Below, one piece after another: positions 11,272-22,194 of a DNA stretch of 64,000 nucleotides. The translations under genes and the position numbers were made by a program. Location: assembly GCF_050908995.1 (NCBI RefSeq), contig NC_135123.1, positions 9,362,001-9,426,000 on the forward strand, written 5' to 3'. The stretch is from Andrena cerasifolii (Eukaryota; Arthropoda; Insecta; Hymenoptera; Andrenidae). Below the pieces are notes generated by a model. That model had not been told where the DNA came from. It made no database searches and worked only from the letters and a program-made list of their open reading frames with translations. Positions within the stretch are counted from its first letter, which is position 1. Every line of letters begins with the position of its first letter.

Positions 11272-14200
11272 ATGAAACGGCATACATCGAGGAATTCGCA
11301 TCGTGATGAAAAATCTAAGGAAGAGGAGGGGCGACGGCGTAGACGCGACTGGATCATCGAACAAGAAAAAATGGACAGGCATAATAGACTGAAAAGAAAA
11401 ATGGCTATGGAGTATGAGATACGACGCGCTCGTAATATGGGCTTAGCACTTCCCGAAGGAAAATGCAACAGACCTTGTAGGAGTAGAAGCGAATCTCCGT
11501 CTAGTCGATGTGGAAGAACTTCTACGCATCATACACCTGAAGATACTGTACTTTCTAAAAAGTAAGTATAAAGTGTCTTTAATTATTAACTGTTGAAGTA
11601 GACACAGTGTCCCATTCTGGAGGATTTCATAGACAAAGAACAATTTTAACATTTCATCATCGGGTCGTGGAATTTCCTGCCTTATCTTTTGATGGATATA
11701 TTTAAATTAAATATGTTTCTGGCTATATCCAGAAAAGTACACTGATGAAGTTTTAACTTGTATTTGTATAAAATATCGAATTTAGTTGATATAATTTTTT
11801 ATTACAGTTGTATACTATAAAACGATATGCTTCAAGAACCAATCAAAATATTAAATTGTAGTAAGTTTTAAGTACAAATCTATTAATTCATATATACAAA
11901 TAATATTATTCTGCACTTTAGGTTCGAAACATCAAATGGTATAACGCCCTTATTTAAAGGATCTGAAGGCATAAAAATTAATCCAATAGAACTTCGCAAA
12001 GTCAAAGTAGATATTCATAGAAACATTCCTGGAAGAGTAGCTACCAATGAACTCAAGCGGGATATACCCAACAAGGAAGATGTGGTGCTTAAAAGAAGAG
12101 CGGGTAACGTGTTGTTTTTTTACCGTAATTTCTTACGAATTTTCAGTCATTCAGCGAACAAGTACCACAAAGGGAAATGAGCTCAACACGGAAGATGATT
12201 CTGGGGTTTTCTAGAAATCACGATCAGCAAATTGAAGTTTGAGAACATTGTATGCTTTCTAATGTAAAAATGTCTCTTCTCTGTGAGACACTACTTTCCA
12301 CTTTTTAGAATCTATTCAGTTTCTGTTTAAATGTATTATCGAAATCTAGATAATTATTTCCATGTTTTCACTTTACCAAGTGCTACATTTGAAGATTGGA
12401 ATCCTTATCACTGATTTCTACAGTCATGAAGATTCTGGAGTTTACAGTCGTACTGCGTCCCCTGTAATATTCAAGAATTTCCACAACTTTATTCAGCAAA
12501 TTAATAACGTGTTTTTGACTCACCCAGGATATAGCAAATTTGGAATACAACGTTGGATCACTGTATTGATCGCATAATGTGCAATATGTAAGCACATTTT
12601 TTTTTTTACTTTATTTTAAGATTGTTATGCTTAACGTATCTCTTGCTTGTTGCTTTATGTACAGTATTTTTTTTCTTACGAGCTTGCACAAAGAATTATG
12701 CTTCAGCTATATTAACTGCTATAATGAGTATAATGAATGTAATATATTTTAGTATGAATTAATTTTTCCCCAAAAACGTAGTTTAAACACATTTTGTGCA
12801 TTCTCCTTGTGCCCTGGTTTTGGGAATGTGCATGTTCAAATAAGTGGATTTTTTAAATGCTTTATGTACTAAGAGCTGACCAACTGGATGATTTTCGCGT
12901 CTTGGAAGATGTTTTAAATATTGACATTTAACAACCGAAGAGGCATGATTAAACATTAGGCTCCAGCACTGGAAAAAAACGAAATCAGAAATTAAATCTT
13001 AGAATTTTTCAAAATTTTGCATAGTGTGGTATTTCTTATTCTTATTCATCTTTTATTTTATTGCATTAAATATATAACTACAATTGGAAAATAGATACTT
13101 TAAAAAGAAAGTATGAGTACTCGTAGACTTAGTTTAGTTGGTTGAAAAAATGTGTTTCAAAGCATTGTGTATAGAGTGAATATCATGAAAGCTTGAAATT
13201 GCGATTTAACGAAGTGGAAGATTACTTAATCGTCCTAGAAAATTGAACCATCTCGGAAGATTTTATTGTGGAATCATGAATCCTCTACACACAAATTAAA
13301 ATATTTTATTTGAATTATATTGAAAAGCGTATCGATATGGTTATATTTTTGTTTTATTAAAATAATGTCATCAAAATAATTAAAATTATAAAAAATAAAT
13401 TTCTTTTAATATGTCTGGCACTTAAGAAAGTTGTAAGTCATTTTTAATTATGTAAAATACTCTTTATTTATGAGGAAGAAAAATAAATTTATACATACTA
13501 TTAGTATATGAAATCATATAAATTAACAACAGTTTAGTTAACTAATGTGAAATTGACAATACGAAATGACTTGGCTTACGATTGTTCAGAGCGAGTCAGT
13601 TTATCTGAGTAGCGAGGTTGATATCTACAAGATCTGTCACAGCTGGTAGTATTGCTTAAATGGTTTCCCGATTTTTACGTACGATTGCTTTTCTATTATT
13701 AAATTTACTAAACTTAATTGCAGGAGAGGGATCCAAGCCGATATTTGATAGAGACGAAATAAAGAGAGCAATAGGTGAAACCGGAGAAGTTGAGGAACAT
13801 CGTACTGTCGTAACTGTGAATTTGGAAAATTCAGGTATGTTTATTATTTCTAATTGCTAAGATTTATTACAACATCTGTTTCGCAAATGTGGACAATTCA
13901 ATTTTTAGAAAACAAGTTGAAAACGTTGAACAGGCATTCGGCGTCCTTGAGTCCTACAAGAACCCGAAATCACAGTCCTAGGCGCACGTGGTCCCGTCAC
14001 TCCAGGTTCGTGCCTGTATTTTACACAGAGTATTGCAATATAAACATAAGTGTAAATCATGTACAAAGAACTTGCTATTTTAAATGTTTTAATGTATAAT
14101 CTGAAATTGTTAAGAAATTAATTTTTTTTCTAATTTGTTTACCTTCTTTCAGGTATGACGATTCTAAGCATGAAGATAAAGGAAGTTACAGAAGTGATAG

Positions 14201-14745
14201 GTAAAATCTATTATTACATTTTCATGTATCATGTACTTTTACCGGACTATTATATTATTTACATAGGGAGAAAGATCATAGTCGAGAGCGGAAAGATGGT
14301 GCGAGATCTTACCGAGACCATCGAGAGCGGCCCAGAGATCATTCTCGAGACAGGAGGCAAACAGATAGATCCAGAGAAAGAGATAGGCCTAGAGAACAAA
14401 GGGTTTCCCGAGAGCATTATATTAAACCAATTCCCATTCCTATTTATTACGGAGTAGGTACTTTATTTACATAAAAATGCGATAATTTAGCCATGATAAA
14501 AAATTTATTTCTTTGCTCAGAATTTTCAACCGAGACCATTAATGATTCAACCGTGGGGCCTAATTCGAGGACCTCCAAGAGGTAATACGCATCCTACTAT
14601 GATGAGACCTTTAAGAACATTTCCATTACAATCAATAGGAATACCTCCAAATGTGCATGGATTGCGTCCACCTCTAACTCCTTATTGGAAAACTAAGAAT
14701 TTCGATACGCCAGCTAGTGACAGAAAATTGAACTACCGAGAGTAG
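11272..14745 (+). CDS. tra: Transformer/feminizer sex-determination splicing regulator (female form)
   Basis: SR-type splicing regulator that, in known Hymenoptera, directs female splicing of doublesex and of its own transcript. Predicted female exons are 11272-11561, 11922-12103, 13724-13834, 13909-14005, 14153-14200, 14267-14453 and 14521-14745, giving 379 codons. Domains in order: an Arg/Glu-rich N-terminus (MKRHTSRNSHRDEKSK, RRRRRDWIIEQEK); the hymenopteran block with LFKGSEG and ELRKVKVDIHRNIPG at residues 107-132; the CAM-type block LKRRAGEGSKPIFDRDEI split by intron 2 at residue 158; an RS/RD/RE-rich domain at about 227-290; and a Pro-rich tail with IPIPIYYGNFQPRPL at about 297-311. 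These match honeybee feminizer/csd block for block. There is no Asn/Tyr hypervariable stretch as found in csd. Only one intact copy lies in the window; remnants of another lie at 9472-9951. Confidence 0.93.
12104..13723 (+). promoter_or_regulatory. tra: Sex-specifically spliced intron of transformer
   Basis: At 1620 bp this is by far the longest intron of the gene, and it falls inside the CAM block, where sex-specific splicing occurs in other insects. The female join is GCGG|gtaacg (12103/12104) to ttgcag|GAGAGG (13723/13724). The hexamer GAAGAT occurs on the coding strand at 12191, 12391, 12428, 12905, 13217 and 13256. It is also found in the adjoining exon at 12076. GAAGAT-containing motifs have been proposed as Tra/Tra2 sites in Hymenoptera (recalled, not checked), so this is a candidate autoregulatory splicing enhancer region. 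Confidence 0.7.
12147..12587 (+). other. tra: Predicted male-specific (stop-bearing) exon of transformer
   Basis: An acceptor gaattttcag ends at 12146. From it the frame of exon 2 continues as VIQRTSTTKGNELNTEDDSG, then VF, and meets TAG at 12212-12214. Its inclusion would give a truncated 179-residue protein without the RS and Pro-rich parts. The exon probably ends at 12587, before a strong donor gtaagc at 12588. It contains three GAAGAT motifs (12191, 12391, 12428). The exon is inferred from splice signals and from the known male exon in honeybee feminizer; I saw no transcript. Confidence 0.65.
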
Positions 14746-14877
14746 GTCGAAATCCATCGAAGTCCATATGATTATCAGTGTTCGAATAGACATGTTGTGA
14801 AAAACGAGTGTTTTTAAATTTGTTTGAACACTAAATTTTTAATTTTAATTAAAATCCGGGAGTTTTCTCCCAGAAAA

Positions 14878-14883
14878 AATAAA
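14878..14883 (+). terminator. tra: Candidate poly(A) signal of transformer
   Basis: AATAAA lies 133 bases after the stop codon, within the segment that is also present in inverted copy A. Confidence 0.5.
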
Positions 14884-14905
14884 AGTAAAATATATTGCTG
14901 TGTAT

Positions 14906-15726
14906 ATGGTTTTATCACTTCCCCCAGCAAAAATAAAACTTCGTGAAATTAAAAAATAAATTAAATCAAGAAGAAAATTCTAAAAATGGGTAAAAGTATA
15001 TTATCATCTATGAGGGTGTGCTCGTTACACTTTACAAAAGCAGATTTCATTCGATAAAGTAAGTATTGTTGTAATCATAAATAGGGTAGAACTTAAATAA
15101 GTTTCCCAATACTCGGGACGAGTAATGGCGTGTAATTTGTGTTGCCATGCGGCACCAGAGGGGACTGGGGATTCACCTGGCAGTCGGTTCATAGTGGTGG
15201 GCTGGTGGGGGATGTCACTCATACGCGTGACGACGAACCAATGAACGCCATGGGAAATGAAACGACGCCAGCGCCAAACCAAGTCAAGTGAGACCGCAGT
15301 CAACCAGCGTTGACAACTTAAATGTGCGCGCCAATTTTTACTTGAAGGCGGGTTTCCAATCGCTCGCAACGGCCGCCTTGTTCGATTCAAACTGAAATGG
15401 AATAAATGATCTTATTAGAATAAAGCGATGAATTATTTATAAAGACTGGTATTTTCTTCATTACTTCGCTCGCAAATTAAACATCCACACATAAATCCAT
15501 TGTTAATATATAATTCTCCGTTACAAGGTGACATCGGAGCCGCTTTTTGCATCACGTTACCTCTTCTCTTTCACACCTCCTATATTTATGCGAAGGCTAA
15601 AGCCACGCTGGTTTGATTGTGCGCGAGGTGAGCGCATGGTTGACGTTGTAATTTTTCAAATTGTATCGTCAGCGGATCGGTGCTGCGGAGATTGCTCGCG
15701 AAGGACAGGTGAGAATTGCTAGCGAG
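14906..15726. other. Short spacer and 5' region of ValRS
   Basis: No protein frame is supported. A repeat-like GC-rich patch at about 15120-15320 (gacgccagcgcc, aaccagcgttg) resembles pieces of the hairpin at 7129-7288. The last 100 bases hold the 5' UTR of the synthetase; donor-like sites at 15626 and 15709 leave room for leader splicing. Confidence 0.4.
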
Positions 15727-18700
15727 ATGGTGGATATAAAAAGCGAGGAACTCAATGGGGAGACCGAAGCCCCGGAGAAGAGTGCCAAGCAACTGCAGAA
15801 GGAGGCGAAGAAGTTGGCGAAGCTCGAGAAGTTTAAGCAGAAGCAGGGGAAGAAGGAAAGTGAGAAGCCGCCGAAAGTAAAGGAGAAAAATGAAGTAAGG
15901 AGTGAAGTGTGATTAGCTTGGAATCATTTGCGTTCCTTTGTCGCTCATTGTTGTGTCCCATTCCATCCATATGGTCTTTTGTTTCACGGTCAGAGGATGA
16001 CAACAGTTATGCAATTTACAATCTCGTTAAGCAATGTTATACTCGTAACAGTCAGGATAGATTTTGTAACACACGTCGACGTTTACTTCTGTTAACGCTT
16101 TCTGTATTAAATTCTGTGCTCATTTTAGAAGAATGAAAAGAAGAAGGAGAGCAAAGAATCCGCTGTGTACACGATCGACACACCTGCAGGGGAGAAGAAG
16201 GATGTTACCTGCGCTATGCCAGACACGTACAGCCCGAAGTATGTGGAAGCTGCGTGGTACTCGTGGTGGGAGAAACAGGGCTTTTTTAAACCTGAATATG
16301 GGGTATGTTATTAACAGAGAAGATGCGAGTAACATGGATTTTAACATGCCTTCATAAATTACAGAGAAAGAGTGTATTAGAGCAGAATTCTAAGGGCAAG
16401 TTTGTTATGGTGATACCTCCCCCTAATGTCACTGGGTTTCTTCATCTGGGACATGCTTTAACGAACGCCGTAGAAGACGCTATTACGAGATGGTAACGTG
16501 TATATCCAAGAAAAGGATATTATTCTGAAAGGGACCAGTGGCCGATCGTGATGAGATTTGGGGGGAGGGTGGGGAGGGGGTGTGGACCCTAAATCTAAAA
16601 TTGTAGCTTCGGGTATTTATCAGTTTCCGAATTATTAATAAAAAATTATTGTCAATTTTTTTGTCACCAAACTCACATCAGTTCGCTACCATGCTTTATG
16701 CGTCTCCCACACTAATCTAGCCCCAACCAATACTAATACCCGGGACAAGTTGGAAAGTGGATTGCGTTGTGTCGGTATAACTCAACAGAAATATTGTTAG
16801 GGGGGGGCCGTGCTAAAGTGATTAAAAAAATCGGTAAGGTGTACCCTTTTATGCATAATTACCCCTATATCTTTTGAGCGTATTAATTGCCGAAGCTAAA
16901 ATTTTATATTTGGGGTCTATCCACACTCCTCATAATACTCACCAAGTTTCATCTCAATTGGCTACCGGTCCCATTCGGAAGTACAGCCCTAGAAAATTGT
17001 TCTCTTTAAATCGCGGTATAAGTATGTGGATAATAATTTTCGTGATTGACAAGGAACCGCATGAAAGGACGCACGACCCTGTGGAACCCGGGCTGCGATC
17101 ACGCAGGTATCGCCACTCAAGTGGTGGTCGAGAAGAAGCTCTGGAAAGAGGAGCAGAAAACTCGCCACGATATCGGGAGAGAAAGCTTCGTAGAGAAAGT
17201 TTGGAAGTGGAAGGAAGAGTAAGTGGAGATGGGCTACGCGCGCTTCTAATTTAATGCACGACAGATTTCTACATAATAACTGTACATTGTAGAAAAGGGA
17301 ACAGAATTTACCTGCAGTTACGAAAATTAGGCGGTTCGTTTGATTGGGATCGCGCTTGCTTTACTATGGATCCAAAATTGTGTCGTGCTGTTACCGAGGC
17401 GTTTATAAGATTGCATGATGAGGGTATAATTTACAGAAGTAATCGTTTAGTCAATTGGTCTTGCACCCTGAAAAGTGCTATTTCTGACATAGAGGCAAGA
17501 AACCTTGACTAAAAAGTAGCTCCCCGAGTTTCAGCATTTGATTTATATTCATGTTACTTTCAGGTTGATAAAATGGAGCTGCCTGGCAGAACGTTGCTCG
17601 CGATTCCAGGATATCAGGAGAAGATAGAGTTCGGAGTATTAGTCTTGTTTGCTTACGAAGTGATGGATACCAATGAAAAGATAGTAGTAGCTACTACTCG
17701 TATCGAAACTATGCTGGGTGACACAGCCATCGCTGTGCACCCAGAAGATACTAGATACACTCGGTACATTGGAAAGTACGCCCGACATCCATTTTCTGAC
17801 AGAAAGATACCCATTATAGCCGATGAATTTGTTGAGAGGGAATTTGGGACGGGTAAATACAACGTAACGAACTGTTCGACTTAAGTGACGTCGATTAATG
17901 CTCCTGTTTATTCAGGTGCTGTAAAAATCACACCAGCTCACGATCCCAACGATTACGAAGTAGGAAAGAGGCACAATTTACCATTCATCACAATTTTCGA
18001 CGATAGTGGGAATATTATCGGAAATTATGGGCAATTTACGGTGCGTGGGTCTTCGAGTTAAGATTGCCGAATTTGTTGGAATTCACCCATTCGCTGCGGA
18101 TTCTCGGCAATCTTCCCCGAGATCCTAAGTTGAAAATGGGAAACACTTCAAGAATCGTCCAAAAATTTAAATCCGCAGCGAAACGGTTAATTCGTATAAA
18201 ATGATTAACGTTTACTTGAATCACTTTGGCTTGCTTAAACAGGGCATGAAGCGTTTCGCTGCTAGAGCAGCTATAATAAAGGAACTAACAGCGAGGAATT
18301 TGTTCATCGAGATCAAAGACAATCCCATGGTAGTGCCAATATGCAGTAGATCTAAAGATGTTGTAGAACCGTTGATGAAACCCCAATGGTAAATCAATAC
18401 CGTGGCAAGAATGATAGTAAAGAGATCCTTTAACACGTTACAATTATCGCTTTCATGTTCACAGGTACGTGAGGTGTGGCGAAATGGCTGCGAAAGCGAT
18501 GGAGGTGGTGCAGAGCGGTGAATTGAAGATCATCCCAGATCAGTATAAAAAGATTTGGTACCATTGGATGGAGAACATAAGAGACTGGTGTATCTCGCGC
18601 CAGTTATGGTGGGGTCACCGTATTCCTGTCTACTCCGTTACAGTAAATGACACAGCTACATGCGCCAAGGTAATTTCAGGAAGAGATCTCACAGGATCGG

Positions 18701-21281
18701 TTAATTATTCCATTATTACAAATTCATCTCACTTAGCCAGATGATGATTATTGGGTGAGCGGACATTCAGAGAACGAAGCGAAAGAGAAAGCAGCCAAGA
18801 AACTTGGTACAACCGTGGATAATATTACTGTCGAACAAGACCCTGACGTGTTGGACACGTGGTTCTCCTCTGGCCTTTTTCCATTCTCCATATTTGGATG
18901 GCCGGACAAAGTATGCAGTTATTCATAGATAAAGGGTCTTTTAATAAGGGCGCTCGATCTTTGAAATCGAATAAAAAGAGGTGTATGTGAGGTATGGCGG
19001 AAATCTGATCGAAAGCGCCCTCATTGAAAGACCCGTTACTTCAACGTTTCCCTGATCTTATTTCAAATGAAATAATTTTCTTTAGACAGAGGAGCTTAAC
19101 GCATTCTACCCTGGTACGCTGCTCGAAACAGGACACGATATATTATTCTTCTGGGTAGCAAGAATGGTGTTCCTCGGTCAAAAGTTATTAGGGAAATTGC
19201 CGTTCAAGTATGTACCACACTTTCGAATTTCTGCAGCCGATGGATACGTTCATAAAACAGCATTGTTTCCTACAGAGAGGTGTACTTGCACGCAATGGTA
19301 CGGGATGCTCACGGAAGGAAGATGAGCAAGTCTTTAGGGAACGTTATAGATCCTATGGACGTGATTAATGGAATAACGTTGGAGGTACACGTAGACACTT
19401 TGCAAGATCTATCCCAAGAAGTGCGATAATTCTTTTCCAACTAAAGTTATGAATGTAGGACCTGCACAAGCAACTGTCGGATTCAAACTTGGACCCGAAA
19501 GAGCTGAAGCGTGCTATCGAGGGGCAGAAACGCGACTATCCCCAAGGAATCCCCGAATGCGGCACGGACGCTCTGAGATTCGCTCTCTGCGCCTACACGA
19601 TGCAGGGTCGCGACATCAATCTCGATATTCTTCGCGTGCAGGGCTACCGGTTCTTCTGCAACAAAATATGGAACGCGACGAAGTTCTCTCTCACGTACCT
19701 GGACTCCAACATCGATCACGACGACATTCCACAGGTGATATCACTTATAACGCGAATAAGTACCACGGAACGTCAGTGTTATCACATTTTACCTTCTACA
19801 GACCAATAGCAACGATATGGTAGGCGACAATGAGTGGTACCAGTGCGCTGTGAAGGAAACCTGTGTGCAAGACGCATTGAATACTTATTTGGGAGACTAT
19901 CCCTATCTGGACGGCTACAGCCCATCGCAGATCGACGTGAAAGTCCACCGAGCTTTCAGCGGATCGGACGTTAACGTTGCGACCTACTCGCACTTGCACC
20001 GTTGGCACAAACACATTGCGTCGTACGGCGAGCAGGAGCGATCCTCGTTCCGCGCGGAGCAGGGGGAAATATTACCTCGGTGCGCTTGTAAGGTGCACGA
20101 GAAAAGTGCTGGTAGGAAACAGGTAAGCTACATACTCGGCTAAAAACAGAAATGGATCCTGCGCAAAGAGCACGTGTTCCATACTATTCGTTATTACCTG
20201 TTCTTCAGAAATCCGCTGCAGAGACGAATGTTGACTTGTGGATGCTCTCCCGCGTAAGTTACGCTGCGAAGGTCTGCGACGAGGCGATGGCGCAGTACGA
20301 TTTAACAGCGGCCACCACTGCGTGTTACAATCTTTGGTTGTACGATTTGTGCGACGTTTACTTGGTTCGTAAATAATTGGAGGATAGAGAGCCTTGGATT
20401 TCGTTAGCGCTATTCGGTTACTCACTGTTTCAGGAGTATTTGAAGCCTGTATTTCAAAGCAACGATAGCGAGAGGAAGTCTGCAGCGAGGAGGACCTTGT
20501 TTAAGACGCTGGACGTGGGATTACGATTACTGAGTCCGTTCATGCCGTTCATAACGGAGGAACTGTACCAACGTTTGCCTCGCAGCAAGCAGATCTATCC
20601 TAGCATCTGCATTAGTCCCTATCCGGAAGCTTCGGATGTACAATAGCGTTCCTTTTTCTTCCATTGTTTGTCAGCTATTTACTGACTCGCTGTTTAATTA
20701 TTGCGCTCGTTCCAGTGCCCCTGGCGAAATCAGGAGATAGAAAAGGACGTTGATTTCGCTAACAAAGTAATAAAAAGTGTCCGATCCGCGCGGGCCGCGT
20801 ACAATTTACCGAATAAGACCAAAACCGAGGCGTTTCTGGTGTGCACCGATGATAACTTGAAGACGAAGCTTATGAACTATCAATTATTGATAGAGACTCT
20901 TGCTTACTCGACGATTGGCAGTAAAGAGCCGCCAGCGGGATGCGCCATTGTTACTGTGACCGACAAAGTTCAGGTGCATCTACTGTTGAAGGTAAAGATT
21001 CTATGGGAAACACTTGGAAATCTATCTAACCCTAATTACAAGTGATCCATTTGTGAATGTTTAAGGGTTTGGTCGATCCCGAGAAGGAGTTGCAGAAGCT
21101 CTGTAAAAAGGAGGAGCAGTTAATGGAAGTTATACAGAAAACAAAGCAGGCCATGGAAGTTCCTAATTACGATGTTAAAGTACCTCTGGACGTGCAAGAC
21201 AGTAACAAAGAGAAGTTGGTGAACAGCGAAGGAGAGCTGCAAAGAATCGCCGACGCAATAGCGGCTTTACGATCGATGTAG
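15727..21281 (+). CDS. ValRS: Valyl-tRNA synthetase, cytosolic, with an internal eEF1B-beta-like exon
   Basis: Class I synthetase that charges tRNA-Val. Predicted exons: 15727-15894, 16129-16302, 16365-16492, 17054-17218, 17293-17494, 17564-17852, 17916-18040, 18243-18388, 18465-18669, 18737-18910, 19086-19207, 19276-19384, 19459-19734, 19802-20122, 20209-20364, 20434-20637, 20716-20991, 21066-21281, giving 1151 codons. In order: a Lys-rich N-terminal extension (residues about 15-70), the HIGH motif as HLGH (141-144, in PPPNVTGFLHLGHAL), the editing domain (ATTRIETMLGDTAIAVHP, GTGAVKITPAHDPNDYEV), the KMSKS motif (648-652), the anticodon-binding region and a C-terminal coiled coil (GLVDPEKELQKL). 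The vertebrate N-terminal GST domain is absent. Residues 762-868 are an extra domain from one symmetric exon. The intron after 17494 uses a GC donor. Confidence 0.95.
16531..16972. mobile_element. Foldback element in ValRS intron 3
   Basis: The left end gggaccagtggccgatcgtg pairs with the right end, reversed, gggaccggtagccaattgag. An inner pair matches too (gaccctaaatctaaaatt with aattttatatttggggtc). The element is about 440 bp and non-coding. The left half contains a G-run region (gggggga, gaggggg). Confidence 0.65.
18934..19034. mobile_element. About 100-bp mini inverted-repeat element in a ValRS intron
   Basis: Ends gggtcttttaataagggcgc and, reversed, gggtctttcaatgagggcgc form imperfect inverted repeats of about 28 bp. 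It fills most of the intron between 18910 and 19086. It has no coding capacity, and the target duplication is not clear. Confidence 0.6.
19802..20122 (+). other. ValRS: Exon encoding an eEF1B-beta N-terminal (GST-C-like) domain inside ValRS
   Basis: This 321-bp exon (107 codons) has phase-0 introns on both sides, of 67 and 86 bp, with good borders (ttctacag|ACC and CAG|gtaagc). Its protein contains DALNTYLGDYPYLDGYSPSQ followed by IDVKVHRAF and HLHRWHKHIASYGEQE. This matches the GST-C-like N-terminus of eukaryotic elongation factor 1B-beta/delta (fly form: LNAFLADNSYISGYTPSKAD, then RWYRHIASF). It lies between the catalytic core (NKIWNATKFSLTYLD) and the anticodon-binding domain (VDLWMLSRVSYAAKV). 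Skipping it would keep the frame and give a conventional synthetase. The domain call is strong; its use in mRNA is inferred. Confidence 0.85.
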
Positions 21282-22194
21282 TGCTTAAGTAAAAAAAAAT
21301 CCTAGGCCCGAGAATTTCATTATCACAGTACTCTTTTATTTATTAATTTATACTTCTCTATTTTACCAAAAATAAATAATCTTTTGTTACGACACAGAGG
21401 CGTTTTCGTAAGGAGGAAAAGACGTAGATTACCACGACAGTGTCGAAAACGGGACTACTTTTCGTATTCGTTTATTATAAAGCATTACCAATAAATGTGC
21501 AACAATCGTTAAAATTAATAGATCCGATATCTCTAACAAGGATGAAGTAATTTCAATGACTGATCATTTCCTCCGTGTAATTCATAGCGATAAGATGTAA
21601 TCAGTTCGATTCACCGTGTTCAGAGATAACACATACTGGAGTGGGTCGCGTTACACATGCGACAAGAATTTCATTAAATTATATACAAATTGCGACATAG
21701 GTCTTTACATTGTCAGTATTATCTAACGTGTTACTACAATTCCGCGTAATGATCATTATGACTTCTCAATGTACATAAACTAGACGCCTCAGGAATTTAC
21801 CTAGATATTACGAGCTTGTATTCATTTCTTCGGCAACGAATGCCTCATCGGTCTCACTCTTGCGGTCGCTCCCCGGCGCTATTGCAATGAGTGGGGACGT
21901 TGGAAATCTTTTACCCGTTAAATCTCCTCCATATAAAAACTGTATAGGGACACAGTATTTATAATTGTGCTACAAAGCGAAACCATTGTATCTCGAATTT
22001 TGCTAACGGCTACGACGTTACGATTAATCCTAATTCTCTGTAAAACTCCCCGTCCGTCGTTATCCATAGTTGTAGGCGCTCGGCGATACTGACGCGTTTC
22101 GCGAATACAATAAACAAAGAGAAACAGAAACGCTAACGTTATCATATATATATATACAATGGTGATATGTGAACGATTAATCTGATTCGCGAGT
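21282..22194. other. Convergent spacer between ValRS and DENND1
   Basis: It holds the 3' UTRs of both genes, which run towards each other. A ValRS poly(A) signal AATAAA is at 21371. TTTATT (AATAAA on the minus strand) occurs near 21335 and 21468, so the two transcripts may overlap at their ends. Nothing protein-like is seen. Confidence 0.5.
21371..21376 (+). terminator. ValRS: Candidate poly(A) signal of ValRS
   Basis: AATAAA starts 90 bases after the stop codon, in an AT-rich context. Confidence 0.55.

Noticed and set aside
11272..14745. Calling this gene csd rather than transformer/feminizer
   Set aside because: The hypervariable repeat of csd is absent and the domain layout fits feminizer; only one intact copy is present.
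18669..18741. Acceptor at 18740 (before ATGATGATT) in ValRS
   Set aside because: It breaks the frame. The acceptor ending at 18736 gives PDDDYWVSG, which matches the family.
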